A stretch of DNA of 64,000 bases. It comes from Staphylococcus pseudintermedius. Its GTDB lineage: Bacteria; Bacillota; Bacilli; Staphylococcales; Staphylococcaceae. The position numbers and the translations under genes were made by a program. Where the stretch lies: contig NZ_MLGE02000008.1 in the NCBI RefSeq assembly GCF_001792775.2, positions 1 to 64,000 on the forward strand, read 5' to 3'. This document shows, in pieces, positions 1 through 9,605 of the stretch (position 1 is its first letter; each line of letters begins with the position of its first letter). Under the pieces are notes generated by a model. It searched no databases. It worked only from the letters and a program-made list of their open reading frames with translations, and was not told the origin of the DNA.

Positions 1-116
1 TCCGACTTCCTTCAGATTCCACTTCGCAATGGACACCCTTGTCTTTCGCTAACAGTTCCTACTACCAAGCCTGTAACGGACTTTCACCGTCAAGATGTTA
101 CCCATGCCGGGCGCAC
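1..116 (-). mobile_element. Group II intron, 5' end (partial, class C-like)
   Basis: Read on the minus strand, the intron starts at 116 with GTGCGCCCGGCATGGGT, a typical group II 5' end (GUGCG). It continues with the usual domain I blocks AAGGGTGTCC and GGAATCTGAAGGAAG towards the left edge. These blocks resemble those I recall from bacterial class C introns such as the Geobacillus GsI-IIC type. The insertion lies 10 bases past a perfect terminator hairpin (127-158), which is the target preference of class C introns. The reverse transcriptase/maturase and the 3' end lie outside the window, so mobility cannot be judged. Family assignment is from remembered similarity; the boundary is seen directly. 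Confidence 0.85.
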
Positions 117-126
117 TGAAATCAAA

Positions 127-158
127 GAGTGAGACACATCAAACCGACTGTCTCACTC
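127..158 (-). terminator. lytR rho-independent terminator and intron target hairpin
   Basis: A perfect 10-bp stem (GAGTGAGACA / TGTCTCACTC) with a 12-base loop lies 14 bases after the lytR stop. It is followed on the minus strand by TTTGATTTCA and then the intron 5' end, so the intron has replaced most of the U-tract side of the terminator. Confidence 0.8.
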
Positions 159-171
159 CTCATCATTCCAC

Positions 172-906
172 TCACAGCTTTAAACCCATCACCTGCTTAA
201 ACTTCTTCATATACGACCGACTCACCTGCATCTTCACCCCATCCGTCAACGTCACCATGTACGTCGAATTAAACCAATGCTCAATCGCCTCAATATGCTG
301 TCGATTGATCACATTCGACCGATGAATCCGAATAAACTGTGCCTCATCCAATCGCTTCTCATAAGCACTCAACGGCTCATGTGTCTCATACTCACCTTGC
401 GTCGTATAAATCGTGGTCACACCTTGATTGACCGAAATACCAATCACGTCAACAGGGTTCAGCATATGAATGCGCTCACCAATTTCAATCGGTAAAGGTT
501 GCGTTACTTTCACAGCTGAATGTGGCACATGCATGTCTTCGTACTTTTCCTGCTGTGCACGCACTTTTGCCACAGCTTGCGCAATGCGAGATTGATCGAA
601 TGGCTTCATAATATAATCTGTCGCATTCAGTTCAAACGCCTGTACCGCAAATTGGTCATGCGCTGTCGCAAATACAATCGCAGGCGGTGCTTTCATCTTC
701 TGTATTTTTTTACCTAATTCAATCCCATTTTCATTCATTAAATTAATATCTAAAAACACCAAATCATATTCGTTTACTAATAACGCTTCAATCGTTTCGC
801 TCACATTTTCCGCTTCATCTAAAACATCAAATCCTCCGATACGATTCAATAAATATATCAATTCATTACGCGCGAGTGGTTCATCATCAACAATTAATGC
901 ACGCAT
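172..906 (-). CDS. lytR: LytR response regulator (LytTR family)
   Basis: Cytoplasmic response regulator of the LytSR system, which in S. aureus senses membrane potential and overflow metabolism and activates lrgAB. The 244 residues comprise a receiver domain (about 1-120; acidic pocket DDE at 8-10, phospho-acceptor Asp53 in FLDINL, K in MKPFDQ) and a C-terminal LytTR DNA-binding domain (about 140-244). The length is close to the 246 residues of S. aureus LytR. It lies 3 bases downstream of lytS and is surely cotranscribed with it. The group II intron sits just after its terminator, between lytR and whatever lies to the left (lrgAB in S. aureus, not visible here). Confidence 0.95.
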   Translation of the reverse strand: MRALIVDDEPLARNELIYLLNRIGGFDVLDEAENVSETIEALLVNEYDLVFLDINLMNENGIELGKKIQKMKAPPAIVFATAHDQFAVQAFELNATDYIMKPFDQSRIAQAVAKVRAQQEKYEDMHVPHSAVKVTQPLPIEIGERIHMLNPVDVIGISVNQGVTTIYTTQGEYETHEPLSAYEKRLDEAQFIRIHRSNVINRQHIEAIEHWFNSTYMVTLTDGVKMQVSRSYMKKFKQVMGLKL

Positions 907-909
907 GAC

Positions 910-2661
910 TTAATCCTCCTTCTGTTGATAAGGTAACGTACACCATACGCACGTTCCTGTGTCATCACTATCAAAATGTAGCGCGGCTTGCTCACTGAAC
1001 AAACCTTTTAATCTTAAATTTAAATTTTCTAAAGCACTACCCGTTCCTGACTCTGACTCGACCACTTTTTGGCCCAATTGCGTCAATTTATCTGGTGGAA
1101 TCCCACGTCCATTGTCACTCACTTCAATATAGAGTTGTTGCGCATCTTTTAATCGTGCCCCGACTTTAATTGTGTTGCCCTTTTTACGGTTTGGAAACGC
1201 ATGTTTGACCGCATTTTCCACTAAGATTTGAATTAAAAATGGTGGCACAGATGCTTGTTGCACCTTTTGTGGTACATCAAAAGTCACATCAAATCGCCCT
1301 GGAAAACGCGCTTGTTCGAGTGATAAATAAGCCGTCACTTGACTTAACTCTTTCTCTAAAGTGATTGTGTTTTGACGCGAACCTTGTAAATTTGAACGAA
1401 AGAAATGGCTCAACTCGAGTAATAATTCTCTCGCTTTTTCACTATCAATACGTACTAATGCTGAAATCGTATTCATCGCATTAAAAAAGAAATGCGGGTT
1501 CACTTGTGCTTGAAGGGATTTAATCTCCGCATCTTTCAACAACTTACTTTGCATCTCTGCTTCTCCCAGTTCGATTTGACTACTAAAAATCTCCGCCAAA
1601 CCTTCTGCTAACTGTCGTTCGACAAACGTTAAATTGGTCGGATTCGTAAAGTACATTTTTAACGTCCCTGTCACTTTCCCATGCATTTTAAGTGGAATCA
1701 CTAGCGCGGCATGCAGTGGACAATGCGGATGCGTGCAACCAATTTCCTCTTTCGTATGCACTTCTTTAAGCTCACCAGTTTGTAGTACCGCTTTAGATAA
1801 ATGCGTAATAATCTCTTTTTTAAGAATGTGATGGTCACTCCCCGCCCCCACATGTGCCAAAATGTCATGTCGATTCGTAATAGCGACGGCCGATACTTTC
1901 ATCAAATCTTTAATAATCATCGCCACGTGTTTTGCGGAGTCTTCATTGAGCCCCTCTTTAAAATAAGGCAACGTTTGATTGGTCAATTCTAATACATCAT
2001 GTGTTTGAACGGCACGCATTTGTTCTTCTTGCTTCAAAGTTGAACTGATGATAGACATAAAAATCGCTGTACCTGCACTATTAACGACAATCATCGGCAG
2101 TCCAATCAAAGCAATCAAATCCATCGCATACTGTTTGTCTTGCGCGAACGAAAAAATACAAATCATCTGGACAATTTCCATCATACCACCGATCAATGCA
2201 CTTTTCGCAATCGTTGGATATTGGTGTTGTTCGAGCGCTTGACGTCCATAATATCCAGAAATAAGTCCAATAAATAGGGAAGAAATTAAATATGTATATG
2301 CTTCTGCACCACCCATATAAAGGCGAAAAACACCAGATAAAATGCCGACAAACACACTGACAAAAGGTCCTCCTACCAGTCCTGCGACACCGATTGTCAG
2401 CACACGTGTATTCGCTAAAGAAACATTATCATCTAATTGAAAATAAATGCTCCCCGCTAAAATATCGCCATTTTTAATGACGATACCCGTAAAGTTAGAC
2501 AACAGCGCAAAGAGGCTAAAGACGATACACAATTGCCACTTTGATGCCCATGCTTGTCGCTGTTGCATCGTATGCTTGAAGTATTTTGAATTCATTAAAA
2601 TGTACGCCAATATAATAATGAGTCCGACACGCTCCAACAGTAATATCGTTAAATTAAACAT
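910..2661 (-). CDS. lytS: LytS sensor histidine kinase
   Basis: Membrane sensor kinase partner of LytR. I chose the ATG at 2661 (MFNLTILLLERVGL) because AAGGAG lies 10 bases upstream and the resulting 584 residues match S. aureus LytS; an in-frame ATG 7 codons earlier is less likely. Order of domains: multi-pass 5TM-LYT membrane region (about 1-200), GAF domain (about 220-360), His-kinase segment with phospho-acceptor His390 in QVNPHFFFN, and an HATPase domain with NGRGIPPD and GTGSALENL glycine boxes. It is the first gene of the lytSR operon. Confidence 0.95.
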   Translation of the reverse strand: MFNLTILLLERVGLIIILAYILMNSKYFKHTMQQRQAWASKWQLCIVFSLFALLSNFTGIVIKNGDILAGSIYFQLDDNVSLANTRVLTIGVAGLVGGPFVSVFVGILSGVFRLYMGGAEAYTYLISSLFIGLISGYYGRQALEQHQYPTIAKSALIGGMMEIVQMICIFSFAQDKQYAMDLIALIGLPMIVVNSAGTAIFMSIISSTLKQEEQMRAVQTHDVLELTNQTLPYFKEGLNEDSAKHVAMIIKDLMKVSAVAITNRHDILAHVGAGSDHHILKKEIITHLSKAVLQTGELKEVHTKEEIGCTHPHCPLHAALVIPLKMHGKVTGTLKMYFTNPTNLTFVERQLAEGLAEIFSSQIELGEAEMQSKLLKDAEIKSLQAQVNPHFFFNAMNTISALVRIDSEKARELLLELSHFFRSNLQGSRQNTITLEKELSQVTAYLSLEQARFPGRFDVTFDVPQKVQQASVPPFLIQILVENAVKHAFPNRKKGNTIKVGARLKDAQQLYIEVSDNGRGIPPDKLTQLGQKVVESESGTGSALENLNLRLKGLFSEQAALHFDSDDTGTCVWCTLPYQQKED

Positions 2662-3087
2662 CGATTTTGGCTCCTTTTGCAATGATGAGACTTTTTGAAA
2701 CTTTATTCTAGTTTATCACAACACAACAAACATGCCCGATAGATAGAGTGACTAATTTTTTACAGTTACAATGATTTAATATAGAAAAATACGCCACGAT
2801 CTAACTTTTGTCAGATAATGACGATGCTGTATGTGTAAGTGTTTTTTTATAAAAGATGATTAAGCAGGGGTTTCTACATGTTTTGTACTGTGATGCCTTC
2901 CAGTTGATGTGTTTACAATGGGGATGTCAACTTCCTTCAATCCTTACTGCCGTTAAAGATATTCCTTTTAAAACATTGATTCCTACCATATTAACAAAAA
3001 TATAAACGATTGATAATATAATAAGTGACTTTGTATAAATAAAGTTCAAGCCGGTAGTTCACGTCCATTTAACACTTAACATTCAAA
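2662..3087. other. Intergenic region upstream of lytS
   Basis: AT-rich spacer between divergent-from-here lytS and the deoB terminator. It must hold the lytS promoter, but I see no canonical -35/-10 pair. The only coding-like content is the short open stretch at 2927-3055 listed separately. Confidence 0.5.
2927..3055 (-). pseudogene. Possible C-terminal gene remnant (unrecognised)
   Basis: On the minus strand an open stretch of about 42 codons without its own start ends at a TGA (2927-2929) and reads in part SIVYIFVNMVGINVLKG. The hydrophobic, compositionally protein-like run suggests the decayed end of a membrane protein gene. I do not recognise the family, and chance is a real alternative in AT-rich spacer DNA. 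Confidence 0.2.
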
Positions 3088-3126
3088 ATAAAAAAGCAGC
3101 CGACACCTATTTACAGGTATCAGCCA
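3088..3126 (-). terminator. deoB terminator
   Basis: On the minus strand an 11-bp stem with G-U pairs (GGCTGATACCT / AGGTGTCGGCT) is followed by a short spacer and a run of T. It lies 11 bases past the deoB stop. Confidence 0.75.
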
Positions 3127-3136
3127 CTTCTCTCAA

Positions 3137-4315
3137 TTATTTCAATTCATTTAAATAGCTACGTCCAAACTCAGGCAATGTTACGCCAAAGTTATCGGCA
3201 ATTGTTGCACCGATTGAACTAAATGTTGTATCGCCTTCTAATGCTTGTCCGCCTTTAAACTTCGGACTATACATGATGACTGGAATGTACTCACGTGTAT
3301 GATCTGTCCCCGGTGCTGTTGGGTCATTCCCGTGGTCCGCTGTAATAATCAATAAATCGTCTTCATGCAATGCATCCATCAATTCTGGTAAGCGATTATC
3401 AAATTCTTTAATCGCTTGTGCATAGCCTGGCTTATCACGACGGTGGCCATATAATGCATCAAAGTCAACTAAGTTTAAAAAGCTTAATCCTTTAAAGTCT
3501 TTGTTGACGATATTCATTAATTGATCCATGCCATCCATATTACTTTTCGTACGTACGGCTTCAGTTACACCTTCACCATCATAAATATCGTTAATTTTAC
3601 CAATCGCAATGACATCATAGTCATTTTCTTTTAACGTATTCATCACTGTTTTACCAAATGGCTTCAAGGCATAATCATGACGGTTGCTTGTACGTGTGAA
3701 GTTACCGGGTTCGCCAACATATGGACGCGCAATGATACGTCCAATTAAATATTTCGGATCTTTTGTCAGTTCACGGACTTTTTCACAAATGTCATACAAC
3801 TCTTCTAACGGAATGACATCTTCGTGTGCAGCAATTTGAAGCACAGGGTCAGCAGAAGTATAGACGATTAAGTCTCCTGTCTTCATTTGATGTTCGCCCC
3901 ACTCGTCAATAATTTGTGTACCCGATGCTGGGCGGTTTGCGACAACTTTACGGCCTGAAAGTTGTTCGATTTCTTGAACTAACTCTTCTGGAAAACCTTC
4001 TGGATACACTTTGAACGGTTGCATAATGTTCAAGCCCATAATTTCCCAGTGGCCTGTCATCGTGTCTTTACCGACTGACGCTTCACTTAATTTTGTATAA
4101 TACGCTAAAGGATGATCAACAGCGTCAATCACTGGTAATGGCGCAATATTCCCTAAGCCTAACTTTTCAAGGTTTGGTAACTTTTGATCAAATCCTTCAA
4201 GCGTATGTTTTAAAGTGTGTGAGCCTTCATCGTTAAAGTCTTTAGCGTCTGGGCCCTCTCCAATCCCAACTGAATCCATCACAATTAAATGAACGCGTTG
4301 AAAAGGTACTGTCAT
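3137..4315 (-). CDS. deoB: Phosphopentomutase DeoB
   Basis: Interconverts (deoxy)ribose 1-phosphate and 5-phosphate in nucleoside salvage; cytoplasmic, two Mn ions. Start at 4315 ([15 protein letters not shown]) is preceded by GGGAG at good spacing and matches S. aureus DeoB; the ATG 5 codons upstream would put the ribosome site inside the gene. The 392 residues are full length for the alkaline-phosphatase-fold family: metal-binding MDSVGIG at the N terminus, the phospho-Thr85 in [10 protein letters not shown], and the C-terminal metal residues in TADHGNDPT and HTREYIPV. It follows deoC by 33 bases, so its product feeds directly to DeoC in one operon. Confidence 0.96.
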   Translation of the reverse strand: MTVPFQRVHLIVMDSVGIGEGPDAKDFNDEGSHTLKHTLEGFDQKLPNLEKLGLGNIAPLPVIDAVDHPLAYYTKLSEASVGKDTMTGHWEIMGLNIMQPFKVYPEGFPEELVQEIEQLSGRKVVANRPASGTQIIDEWGEHQMKTGDLIVYTSADPVLQIAAHEDVIPLEELYDICEKVRELTKDPKYLIGRIIARPYVGEPGNFTRTSNRHDYALKPFGKTVMNTLKENDYDVIAIGKINDIYDGEGVTEAVRTKSNMDGMDQLMNIVNKDFKGLSFLNLVDFDALYGHRRDKPGYAQAIKEFDNRLPELMDALHEDDLLIITADHGNDPTAPGTDHTREYIPVIMYSPKFKGGQALEGDTTFSSIGATIADNFGVTLPEFGRSYLNELK

Positions 4316-4348
4316 CTTAATCACTCCCACATTTATTGAATTCTTTGA

Positions 4349-5011
4349 TTAATAATCTGAATCTACTTCTAAACCTTGCATAATTTGTACGCCGGCACTT
4401 GCACCGATACGTGTTGCACCTGCATCAATCATTGCTTTGAAGTCTTCTAAGTTACGTACGCCACCAGCTGCTTTCACTTCTACTGATTCGCCGACTGTAT
4501 CTTTCATTAACTTCACATCTTCAGGTGTAGCGCCACCCGTAGAGAAGCCTGTTGATGTTTTCACGAAATGGGCACCTGCTGCTTTAGTTAGTTCAGATGC
4601 TTTTACTTTTTCTTCTTCAGTTAAAAGTGCTGTTTCGATAATGACCTTAACTGTTTTACCTTCTGCAGCTTTAACGACCGCTTCAATATCTTTTTGCACG
4701 TCATCATAACGTTGGTCTTTTAATGCACCAATGTTGATCACCATGTCAATCTCATCTGCGCCTTTACGGATCGCATCTTCTGTTTCAAATACTTTTGTTT
4801 CCGTCGTGTTCGCTCCTAATGGGAAACCGATCACTGTACATACGAGCACATCTGAATCTGCTAATTTTTCTGCAGCATAAGCGATGTGTGTTGGATTAAT
4901 ACAAATCGATTTGAAATGATATGCTTTTGCTTCCTCAATAATTTTGTCAATTTGTGCACGTGTTGATTCTGGTTTTAACAACGTGTGATCAATATATTTT
5001 TCGAAATTCAT
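4349..5011 (-). CDS. deoC: Deoxyribose-phosphate aldolase DeoC
   Basis: Splits 2-deoxyribose 5-phosphate into acetaldehyde and glyceraldehyde 3-phosphate, the last step of deoxynucleoside breakdown. The 220 residues form a single class I aldolase TIM barrel. The Schiff-base Lys151 sits in FVKTSTGF and a second active-site lysine (180) in VKAAGGVRN. The start ATG has AAGGAG 9 bases upstream. It is the first gene of a two-gene operon with deoB; the usual deoD is not present here. Confidence 0.96.
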   Translation of the reverse strand: MNFEKYIDHTLLKPESTRAQIDKIIEEAKAYHFKSICINPTHIAYAAEKLADSDVLVCTVIGFPLGANTTETKVFETEDAIRKGADEIDMVINIGALKDQRYDDVQKDIEAVVKAAEGKTVKVIIETALLTEEEKVKASELTKAAGAHFVKTSTGFSTGGATPEDVKLMKDTVGESVEVKAAGGVRNLEDFKAMIDAGATRIGASAGVQIMQGLEVDSDY

Positions 5012-5341
5012 ACGGAACGCTCCTTATTGATATAATTTCTTGACCCTCTCAATTATACAATTAGATGCTTCAAAATACGATTTTTTTATTTTGAGTCGAT
5101 TGCGATAAATTGGTAATGAATATGTGCAACGCATGCTCGTGTTTGAACCATTATGGCATGGCATATTGCCGTGTACAAATCGAACAATTTTGAGACAGTC
5201 TGATGATGATGACGGCAAGTAGCCGAAACTAAAAATAAAATATTCAGAAAAATGTGTTGAAATCTGAAAATCTCTGTGCTACCATTGTCATATTCTATTC
5301 GAATACTTTAACTTGGTAGAGAGCGAAAGCGAGGGTGGATA
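5012..5341. other. Divergent intergenic region deoC / hisZ
   Basis: 330 bases with promoters in both directions. For deoC there is a good -10 (TATAAT, minus, 5052-5057) without a clear -35. For hisZ, TTGAAA (5257-5262) with TACCAT 17 bases on (5280-5285) is the best pair, but weak. I see no T-box or histidine-rich leader. Confidence 0.4.
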
Positions 5342-6151
5342 ATGGGACAACCTTTCATACAAAATAAACAATATGAAATTGACTTTTTAAAGTTAGCAAC
5401 AGCCAATGATTTCGAACCAATTGAGACTGCTTTTATCGAAACACTCGTGTGGGATGAACTGTCTCCAGATGATTTAAAACAAATGAAAGAGCGCAGTGTG
5501 TGGCAGGCAGATGATACTTTGTTTGCTTTACGCAATGATTTCACCGATCAACTTGTGCGCTATTATCAACATTATCAACTCAATCATTCCGCTGTGGCTT
5601 ATACGGGGCCGATTGTGCGACACCATCAAGTCCAAACACAACTTGGTCTGGAATGTTATCGCCCACATATTCAAGAAATGTACCATGCTTTTGAGACGTT
5701 CCAACAATTTATCTCGCAACACTTACAAGATGAAATTCAATATGTCGTGATTGGGCATTACCAGCTCATCGATTTATTGCTTGAGTATCAAGCTGAACGT
5801 GAACAGCTACTGACATGGGTTGAACAGCGTAATATTTCGGCACTCAAATCCGCTCTTGGCATGAGTCATCCGCTCGTACGGTTATTACTCACACCGACAC
5901 ATCAGCAACTGGAACTTTTAAATACGTTATATCCACATGATCACGTCATTATTCGCAGTTTGAATCGTTGGCAAACATACTTCAAATCGCTTCACATCGA
6001 CACGATTCATCTGGATGTTACACCGCAAGCTCCACGTTCATACTATAAGGAGGCGTTTATTCATGCACACCTTCAAAACAGTGGTCGAACGCTATCAGGA
6101 GGCTATTATAACGGGCCGCTAGAGGGTTTCGGTTTAGGGTTAACATTATAA
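5342..6151 (+). CDS. hisZ: HisZ, regulatory subunit of ATP phosphoribosyltransferase
   Basis: HisZ is a histidyl-tRNA-synthetase-like paralogue that forms the octameric HisG-HisZ enzyme and carries histidine feedback control. At 269 residues it is much shorter than HisZ of most bacteria (about 390), but this compact form is normal in staphylococci. Divergent sequence and the C-terminal GGYYNGPLEGFGLGL signature support it. It opens the his operon, 15 bases ahead of hisG. Start ATG is preceded by GAGGGTGG. Confidence 0.85.
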   Translation: MGQPFIQNKQYEIDFLKLATANDFEPIETAFIETLVWDELSPDDLKQMKERSVWQADDTLFALRNDFTDQLVRYYQHYQLNHSAVAYTGPIVRHHQVQTQLGLECYRPHIQEMYHAFETFQQFISQHLQDEIQYVVIGHYQLIDLLLEYQAEREQLLTWVEQRNISALKSALGMSHPLVRLLLTPTHQQLELLNTLYPHDHVIIRSLNRWQTYFKSLHIDTIHLDVTPQAPRSYYKEAFIHAHLQNSGRTLSGGYYNGPLEGFGLGLTL

Positions 6152-6166
6152 CGAGGAGGAATCACT

Positions 6167-6781
6167 GTGCTTACGATCGCATTAGCTAAAGGTCGCCTGC
6201 TCAAAAGTTTTATCGCCTATTTAGAATCACAAGGTCAAAACGATTTGGCAGCACAATTAAAGTCTAGAGAACGCCAGCTTCAAATTAAAGTATCGCCTTT
6301 CCATTTTTTATTCGTCAAAGGCAATGACGTCCCTATCTATGTCGAACAAGGCATTGCTGATATTGGCATTACAGGCAGTGATATTCTCAATGAAGCTCAA
6401 TACGACGTCAATCAACTGCTTGCACTTCCTTTTGGCCAATGTCACTTTTCAGTCGCAGCATTTGACGAGACAACGGACTATCACAAAGTCGCAACTTCTT
6501 TTCCTAAAACAGCAAGAGATTATTTTAAAGCGACAGGACGTGATGTCGAACTGATCGAATTATCCGGCTCTATCGAACTTGCTTGTGTGATTGGCATGGT
6601 CGACGGCATCGTTGACATTGTTCAAACAGGGACGACATTGCGTTCGAACGGGTTAGTCGAAAAAGAACATATTACAGATATTCAAGCGCAACTCATTACG
6701 AATCGACAAAGCTTTTTCACCCAATCATCAGAAATTGATGCATTTATTAACATGTTAGGAGTGTCGCTCATTGATCGTTAA
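6167..6781 (+). CDS. hisG: ATP phosphoribosyltransferase HisG (short form)
   Basis: First step of histidine synthesis: ATP plus PRPP gives phosphoribosyl-ATP. It begins at a GTG with a strong GAGGAGG 7 bases upstream. The 204 residues hold only the catalytic periplasmic-binding-like domain (LTIALAKGR start, ELSGSIELA, and the PRPP loop VDIVQTGTTLRSNG). The C-terminal allosteric domain of long HisG is absent, which is expected because hisZ is next door. It overlaps hisD by 11 bases. Confidence 0.96.
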   Translation: MLTIALAKGRLLKSFIAYLESQGQNDLAAQLKSRERQLQIKVSPFHFLFVKGNDVPIYVEQGIADIGITGSDILNEAQYDVNQLLALPFGQCHFSVAAFDETTDYHKVATSFPKTARDYFKATGRDVELIELSGSIELACVIGMVDGIVDIVQTGTTLRSNGLVEKEHITDIQAQLITNRQSFFTQSSEIDAFINMLGVSLIDR

Positions 6782-8030
6782 TAGCCAAACCTTTTTACAA
6801 CAATTCGAAACAACAGAAACATTCAATCCTGAAATTCACGCACAAGTCACTGCCATTTGTGAACGCGTGCGACGTGAAGGAGACCTAGCATTACATGACT
6901 ATAATCAACAATTTGATGGCATCAAGGTGGAGGCGTTGGAAGTGCCACAAGCTGACATTGCAGCAGCGTACCACAATATAGATGAAGATTTACGTCACGC
7001 ACTTGAGCATAGTTTCCGAAGAATTCGCGATTATCAAACACAAATCAAATACGAAAACCAATACGCGACACCTGAACTTTATGAAGTGTATCACCCGATT
7101 GAACGTGTCGGTATATATGTGCCAGGCGGTAAAGCGAGCTACCCTTCCACTGTATTAATGACGGCCACACTCGCGAAAGTAGCCGGTGTGAAAAACATCA
7201 GTGTCGTCACGCCGCCTCAGCAGAATGGTGTTGCACCGAGTGTACTCGCAGCATGTCATATTGCTGGTGTGGATCATGTGTATCAAGTCGGCGGTGCACA
7301 AAGTATTGCAGCACTCGCTTATGGTACAGAAACCATCCCGAAAGTCGATAAAATTGTCGGTCCAGGTAATCAATATGTCGCCTATGCGAAAAAAGCATTG
7401 TATGGCGAAGTCGGTATCGATCAAATTGCGGGACCCAGTGAAATTGCATTGATAATTGATGATACATGTAACTTAGAAGCAGTTGTCTATGATGTATTTG
7501 CTCAAGCAGAACATGATGAAATGGCGGGGACATTTGTCATTTCAACAGATTTGGCATTGCTCGAAAGTTTAGAAAGCCGTATCCAACAAACACTTAACGG
7601 TGCACCACGTCATGACATTTTAAAAGTCAGTTTGAAAGATAATCACTATCTCATTCACGCGACTGATTTTGAAGACAGTTGTCATGTGATGAATACTATT
7701 GCACCAGAGCATGCATCAATTCAAACCGCGCAGCCTGAAAACTATTTGCCACATATTCACTATGTTGGCAGCCTATTCTTAGGTGGCTATGCGCCGGAAG
7801 CGATTGGAGACTATATTGCGGGACCAAGCCACGTTCTACCTACACAACGGACAGCCCGCTTTCAACACGGTTTATCGGTCAATGACTTTTTAACAAAACA
7901 TACGGTGATTCACTTATCAGAAGCAACCTATGAAAAAACGTATCGAGATGCAGCACGTATCGCTCAAGATGAACAACTGTATCACCACCAAAAATCATTA
8001 GAAATTAGACAAAGAGGTGACAACGCATGA
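6771..8030 (+). CDS. hisD: Histidinol dehydrogenase HisD
   Basis: Zn- and NAD-dependent enzyme that oxidises L-histidinol to L-histidine in two steps. 419 residues, full length. Seen motifs include PGGKASYPSTVLM, the nucleotide region IVGPGNQYVA, AGPSEIAL, AEHDEMA and the C-terminal PTQRTARFQHGLSV. Translation starts at a TTG, chosen because TTAGGAG lies 9 bases upstream inside the end of hisG. The stop overlaps the hisC start (ATGA). Confidence 0.96.
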   Translation: MIVNSQTFLQQFETTETFNPEIHAQVTAICERVRREGDLALHDYNQQFDGIKVEALEVPQADIAAAYHNIDEDLRHALEHSFRRIRDYQTQIKYENQYATPELYEVYHPIERVGIYVPGGKASYPSTVLMTATLAKVAGVKNISVVTPPQQNGVAPSVLAACHIAGVDHVYQVGGAQSIAALAYGTETIPKVDKIVGPGNQYVAYAKKALYGEVGIDQIAGPSEIALIIDDTCNLEAVVYDVFAQAEHDEMAGTFVISTDLALLESLESRIQQTLNGAPRHDILKVSLKDNHYLIHATDFEDSCHVMNTIAPEHASIQTAQPENYLPHIHYVGSLFLGGYAPEAIGDYIAGPSHVLPTQRTARFQHGLSVNDFLTKHTVIHLSEATYEKTYRDAARIAQDEQLYHHQKSLEIRQRGDNA

Positions 8031-9040
8031 TTCGTATGAATAAAAATGAAAGTCCGATCAAACCACTATCGACAGAAACATTAACCAAACTCATCGAAAA
8101 GTGTGACTATCACCTCTATCCTGACGTGGCGTATGATCGTTTTCGTAAAGCTTATGCGCGATACTATGGTAATACTTTCACACGCGAACAAATCACTTGT
8201 GGCAATGGCTCTGATGAACTGATTCAAAAGTTAATGCTCATCATGCCAGATGGACCATGTTTAACGCTCAACCCCGACTTTTTCATGTATCAAGATTACG
8301 CGCGCCAAGTGAACCGCGATATTCAATTTGTGGATGCTACACCAGAGTTATCTTTTCCAGTTGAAGCCGTATTGGACAAGATTGAAGCGGTACAGCCGAG
8401 TTTCTTCATATTAAGTAATCCACACAATCCGACTGGTCACCGTTTTGATGAAAGTTATTTGCTGGCCGTTGCCAATCGCATGAAACAACTCGGAGGCTAT
8501 CTCGTCATTGATGAAGCGTATATTGATTTTTCAACACCGCTCGATATTGCGTTAGAAGATCACATTTTGGTCATGCGCACATTGTCGAAAGCTTATGCGA
8601 TGGCTGGGTTGCGTCTCGGTGTGTTAATTGGCACAGAAAAAACGATTCAACTTGTTCGACAAATTGAACACCCTTACCCGCTCAGTGCGCTAACAATGGC
8701 AATCGGTATTCAACTATTCGAAAACCAAGCAGACACTGAAGCATTCATTGCACACCAACGTCATTTAAGCTCACGGTTGAAAGCTATATTACAACAATAT
8801 GCCAGTCCACATATGACGATTTATCCGAGTGAGACCAACTTTGTGCTAACTGCTGGACCTCAAGCAATGGCACTCGGACGCCATGTGGAACAACACGGCT
8901 TTCTCCCACGTTTTTACAATGACCCATCTGAAGCAACAATGGCAGGATTTGTCCGCTATTCCATTGCGACAGAAGCCCAGCTAGACCGTTTTGAACAAGT
9001 CGTCAAAGAATGGAGTGAACGTCATGACATATCAAATTAA
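8027..9040 (+). CDS. hisC: Histidinol-phosphate aminotransferase HisC
   Basis: PLP enzyme converting imidazole-acetol phosphate and glutamate to histidinol phosphate. 337 residues, fold-type I aminotransferase; PLP Lys188 in TLSKAYAMAGLR, the NPHNPTG substrate loop near 131 and the IDEAYIDF segment near 161 are clear. It is slightly shorter than typical family members because the N terminus begins directly at IRMNKNESP. It overlaps hisD by 4 bases and runs into hisB. Confidence 0.95.
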   Translation: MIRMNKNESPIKPLSTETLTKLIEKCDYHLYPDVAYDRFRKAYARYYGNTFTREQITCGNGSDELIQKLMLIMPDGPCLTLNPDFFMYQDYARQVNRDIQFVDATPELSFPVEAVLDKIEAVQPSFFILSNPHNPTGHRFDESYLLAVANRMKQLGGYLVIDEAYIDFSTPLDIALEDHILVMRTLSKAYAMAGLRLGVLIGTEKTIQLVRQIEHPYPLSALTMAIGIQLFENQADTEAFIAHQRHLSSRLKAILQQYASPHMTIYPSETNFVLTAGPQAMALGRHVEQHGFLPRFYNDPSEATMAGFVRYSIATEAQLDRFEQVVKEWSERHDISN

Positions 9041-9605
9041 CCGTGAAACGAAAGAAACTAAAATTGCCATTGAACTTTCAGAAGCGCAAGAAACAAGTCA
9101 TATCGATACAGGTGTCGGCTTTTTAGATCATATGTTGACACTACTCAGCTTTCACAGTGGGCTGTACTTCAATATAAATGTCGATGGTGATACGTGGGTG
9201 GATGATCACCATACAACTGAAGATATCGGTATCGTACTCGGTCAATTATTGTTACAACTGACGCGCGATAAAAAACATTTCGAGCGTTACGGCCAACAAT
9301 ATTTACCGATGGACGAAACGTTAGCGCGTGCTGTGGTCGATATTAGTGGACGCCCTTATTTAAACTTTAACGCGTCATTCAGTAAAGAAAAGGTCGGCCA
9401 GTTTGATACAGAGTTAGTAGAAGAATTTTTCAGAGCGTTAATCATCAATGCGCGACTTACGGTACACATCGATTTACTGCACCAAGGCAATACACACCAT
9501 GAGATTGAATCAGTATTCAAAGCGTTCGCCCGCGCCTTAAAACAAGCATTGCGCCCATCACAAGAAGCACGTATCCCTTCGTCTAAAGGTGTGATTGAAT
9601 CATGA
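9024..9605 (+). CDS. hisB: Imidazoleglycerol-phosphate dehydratase HisB
   Basis: Mn-dependent dehydratase that removes water from imidazole glycerol phosphate. I place the start at 9024 (MTYQINRETKETK): GGAGTG sits just upstream and staphylococcal HisB proteins begin here; the reading frame is open 11 codons earlier inside hisC. The 193 residues contain both metal-binding histidine clusters (DDHHTTEDIG and NTHHEIE). The monofunctional form lacks a histidinol-phosphatase domain, as in other Gram-positives. It overlaps hisC by 17 bases and hisH by 4. Confidence 0.95.
   Translation: MTYQINRETKETKIAIELSEAQETSHIDTGVGFLDHMLTLLSFHSGLYFNINVDGDTWVDDHHTTEDIGIVLGQLLLQLTRDKKHFERYGQQYLPMDETLARAVVDISGRPYLNFNASFSKEKVGQFDTELVEEFFRALIINARLTVHIDLLHQGNTHHEIESVFKAFARALKQALRPSQEARIPSSKGVIES

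Noticed and set aside
1-116. rRNA or insertion-sequence fragment at the left edge
   Set aside because: The structured, non-coding sequence begins with a group II intron 5' end and lacks transposase coding; it does not match 16S or 23S blocks that I know.
5024-5218. Minus-strand open frame upstream of deoC
   Set aside because: It overlaps the deoC promoter region, lacks a ribosome site and has random composition.
5342-6151. hisZ as a truncated histidyl-tRNA synthetase pseudogene
   Set aside because: It has an intact frame and ribosome site, heads the his operon and matches the compact staphylococcal HisZ length.
6167-6781. hisG as a truncated gene
   Set aside because: The 204-residue short form is the normal partner of HisZ, which is encoded immediately upstream.
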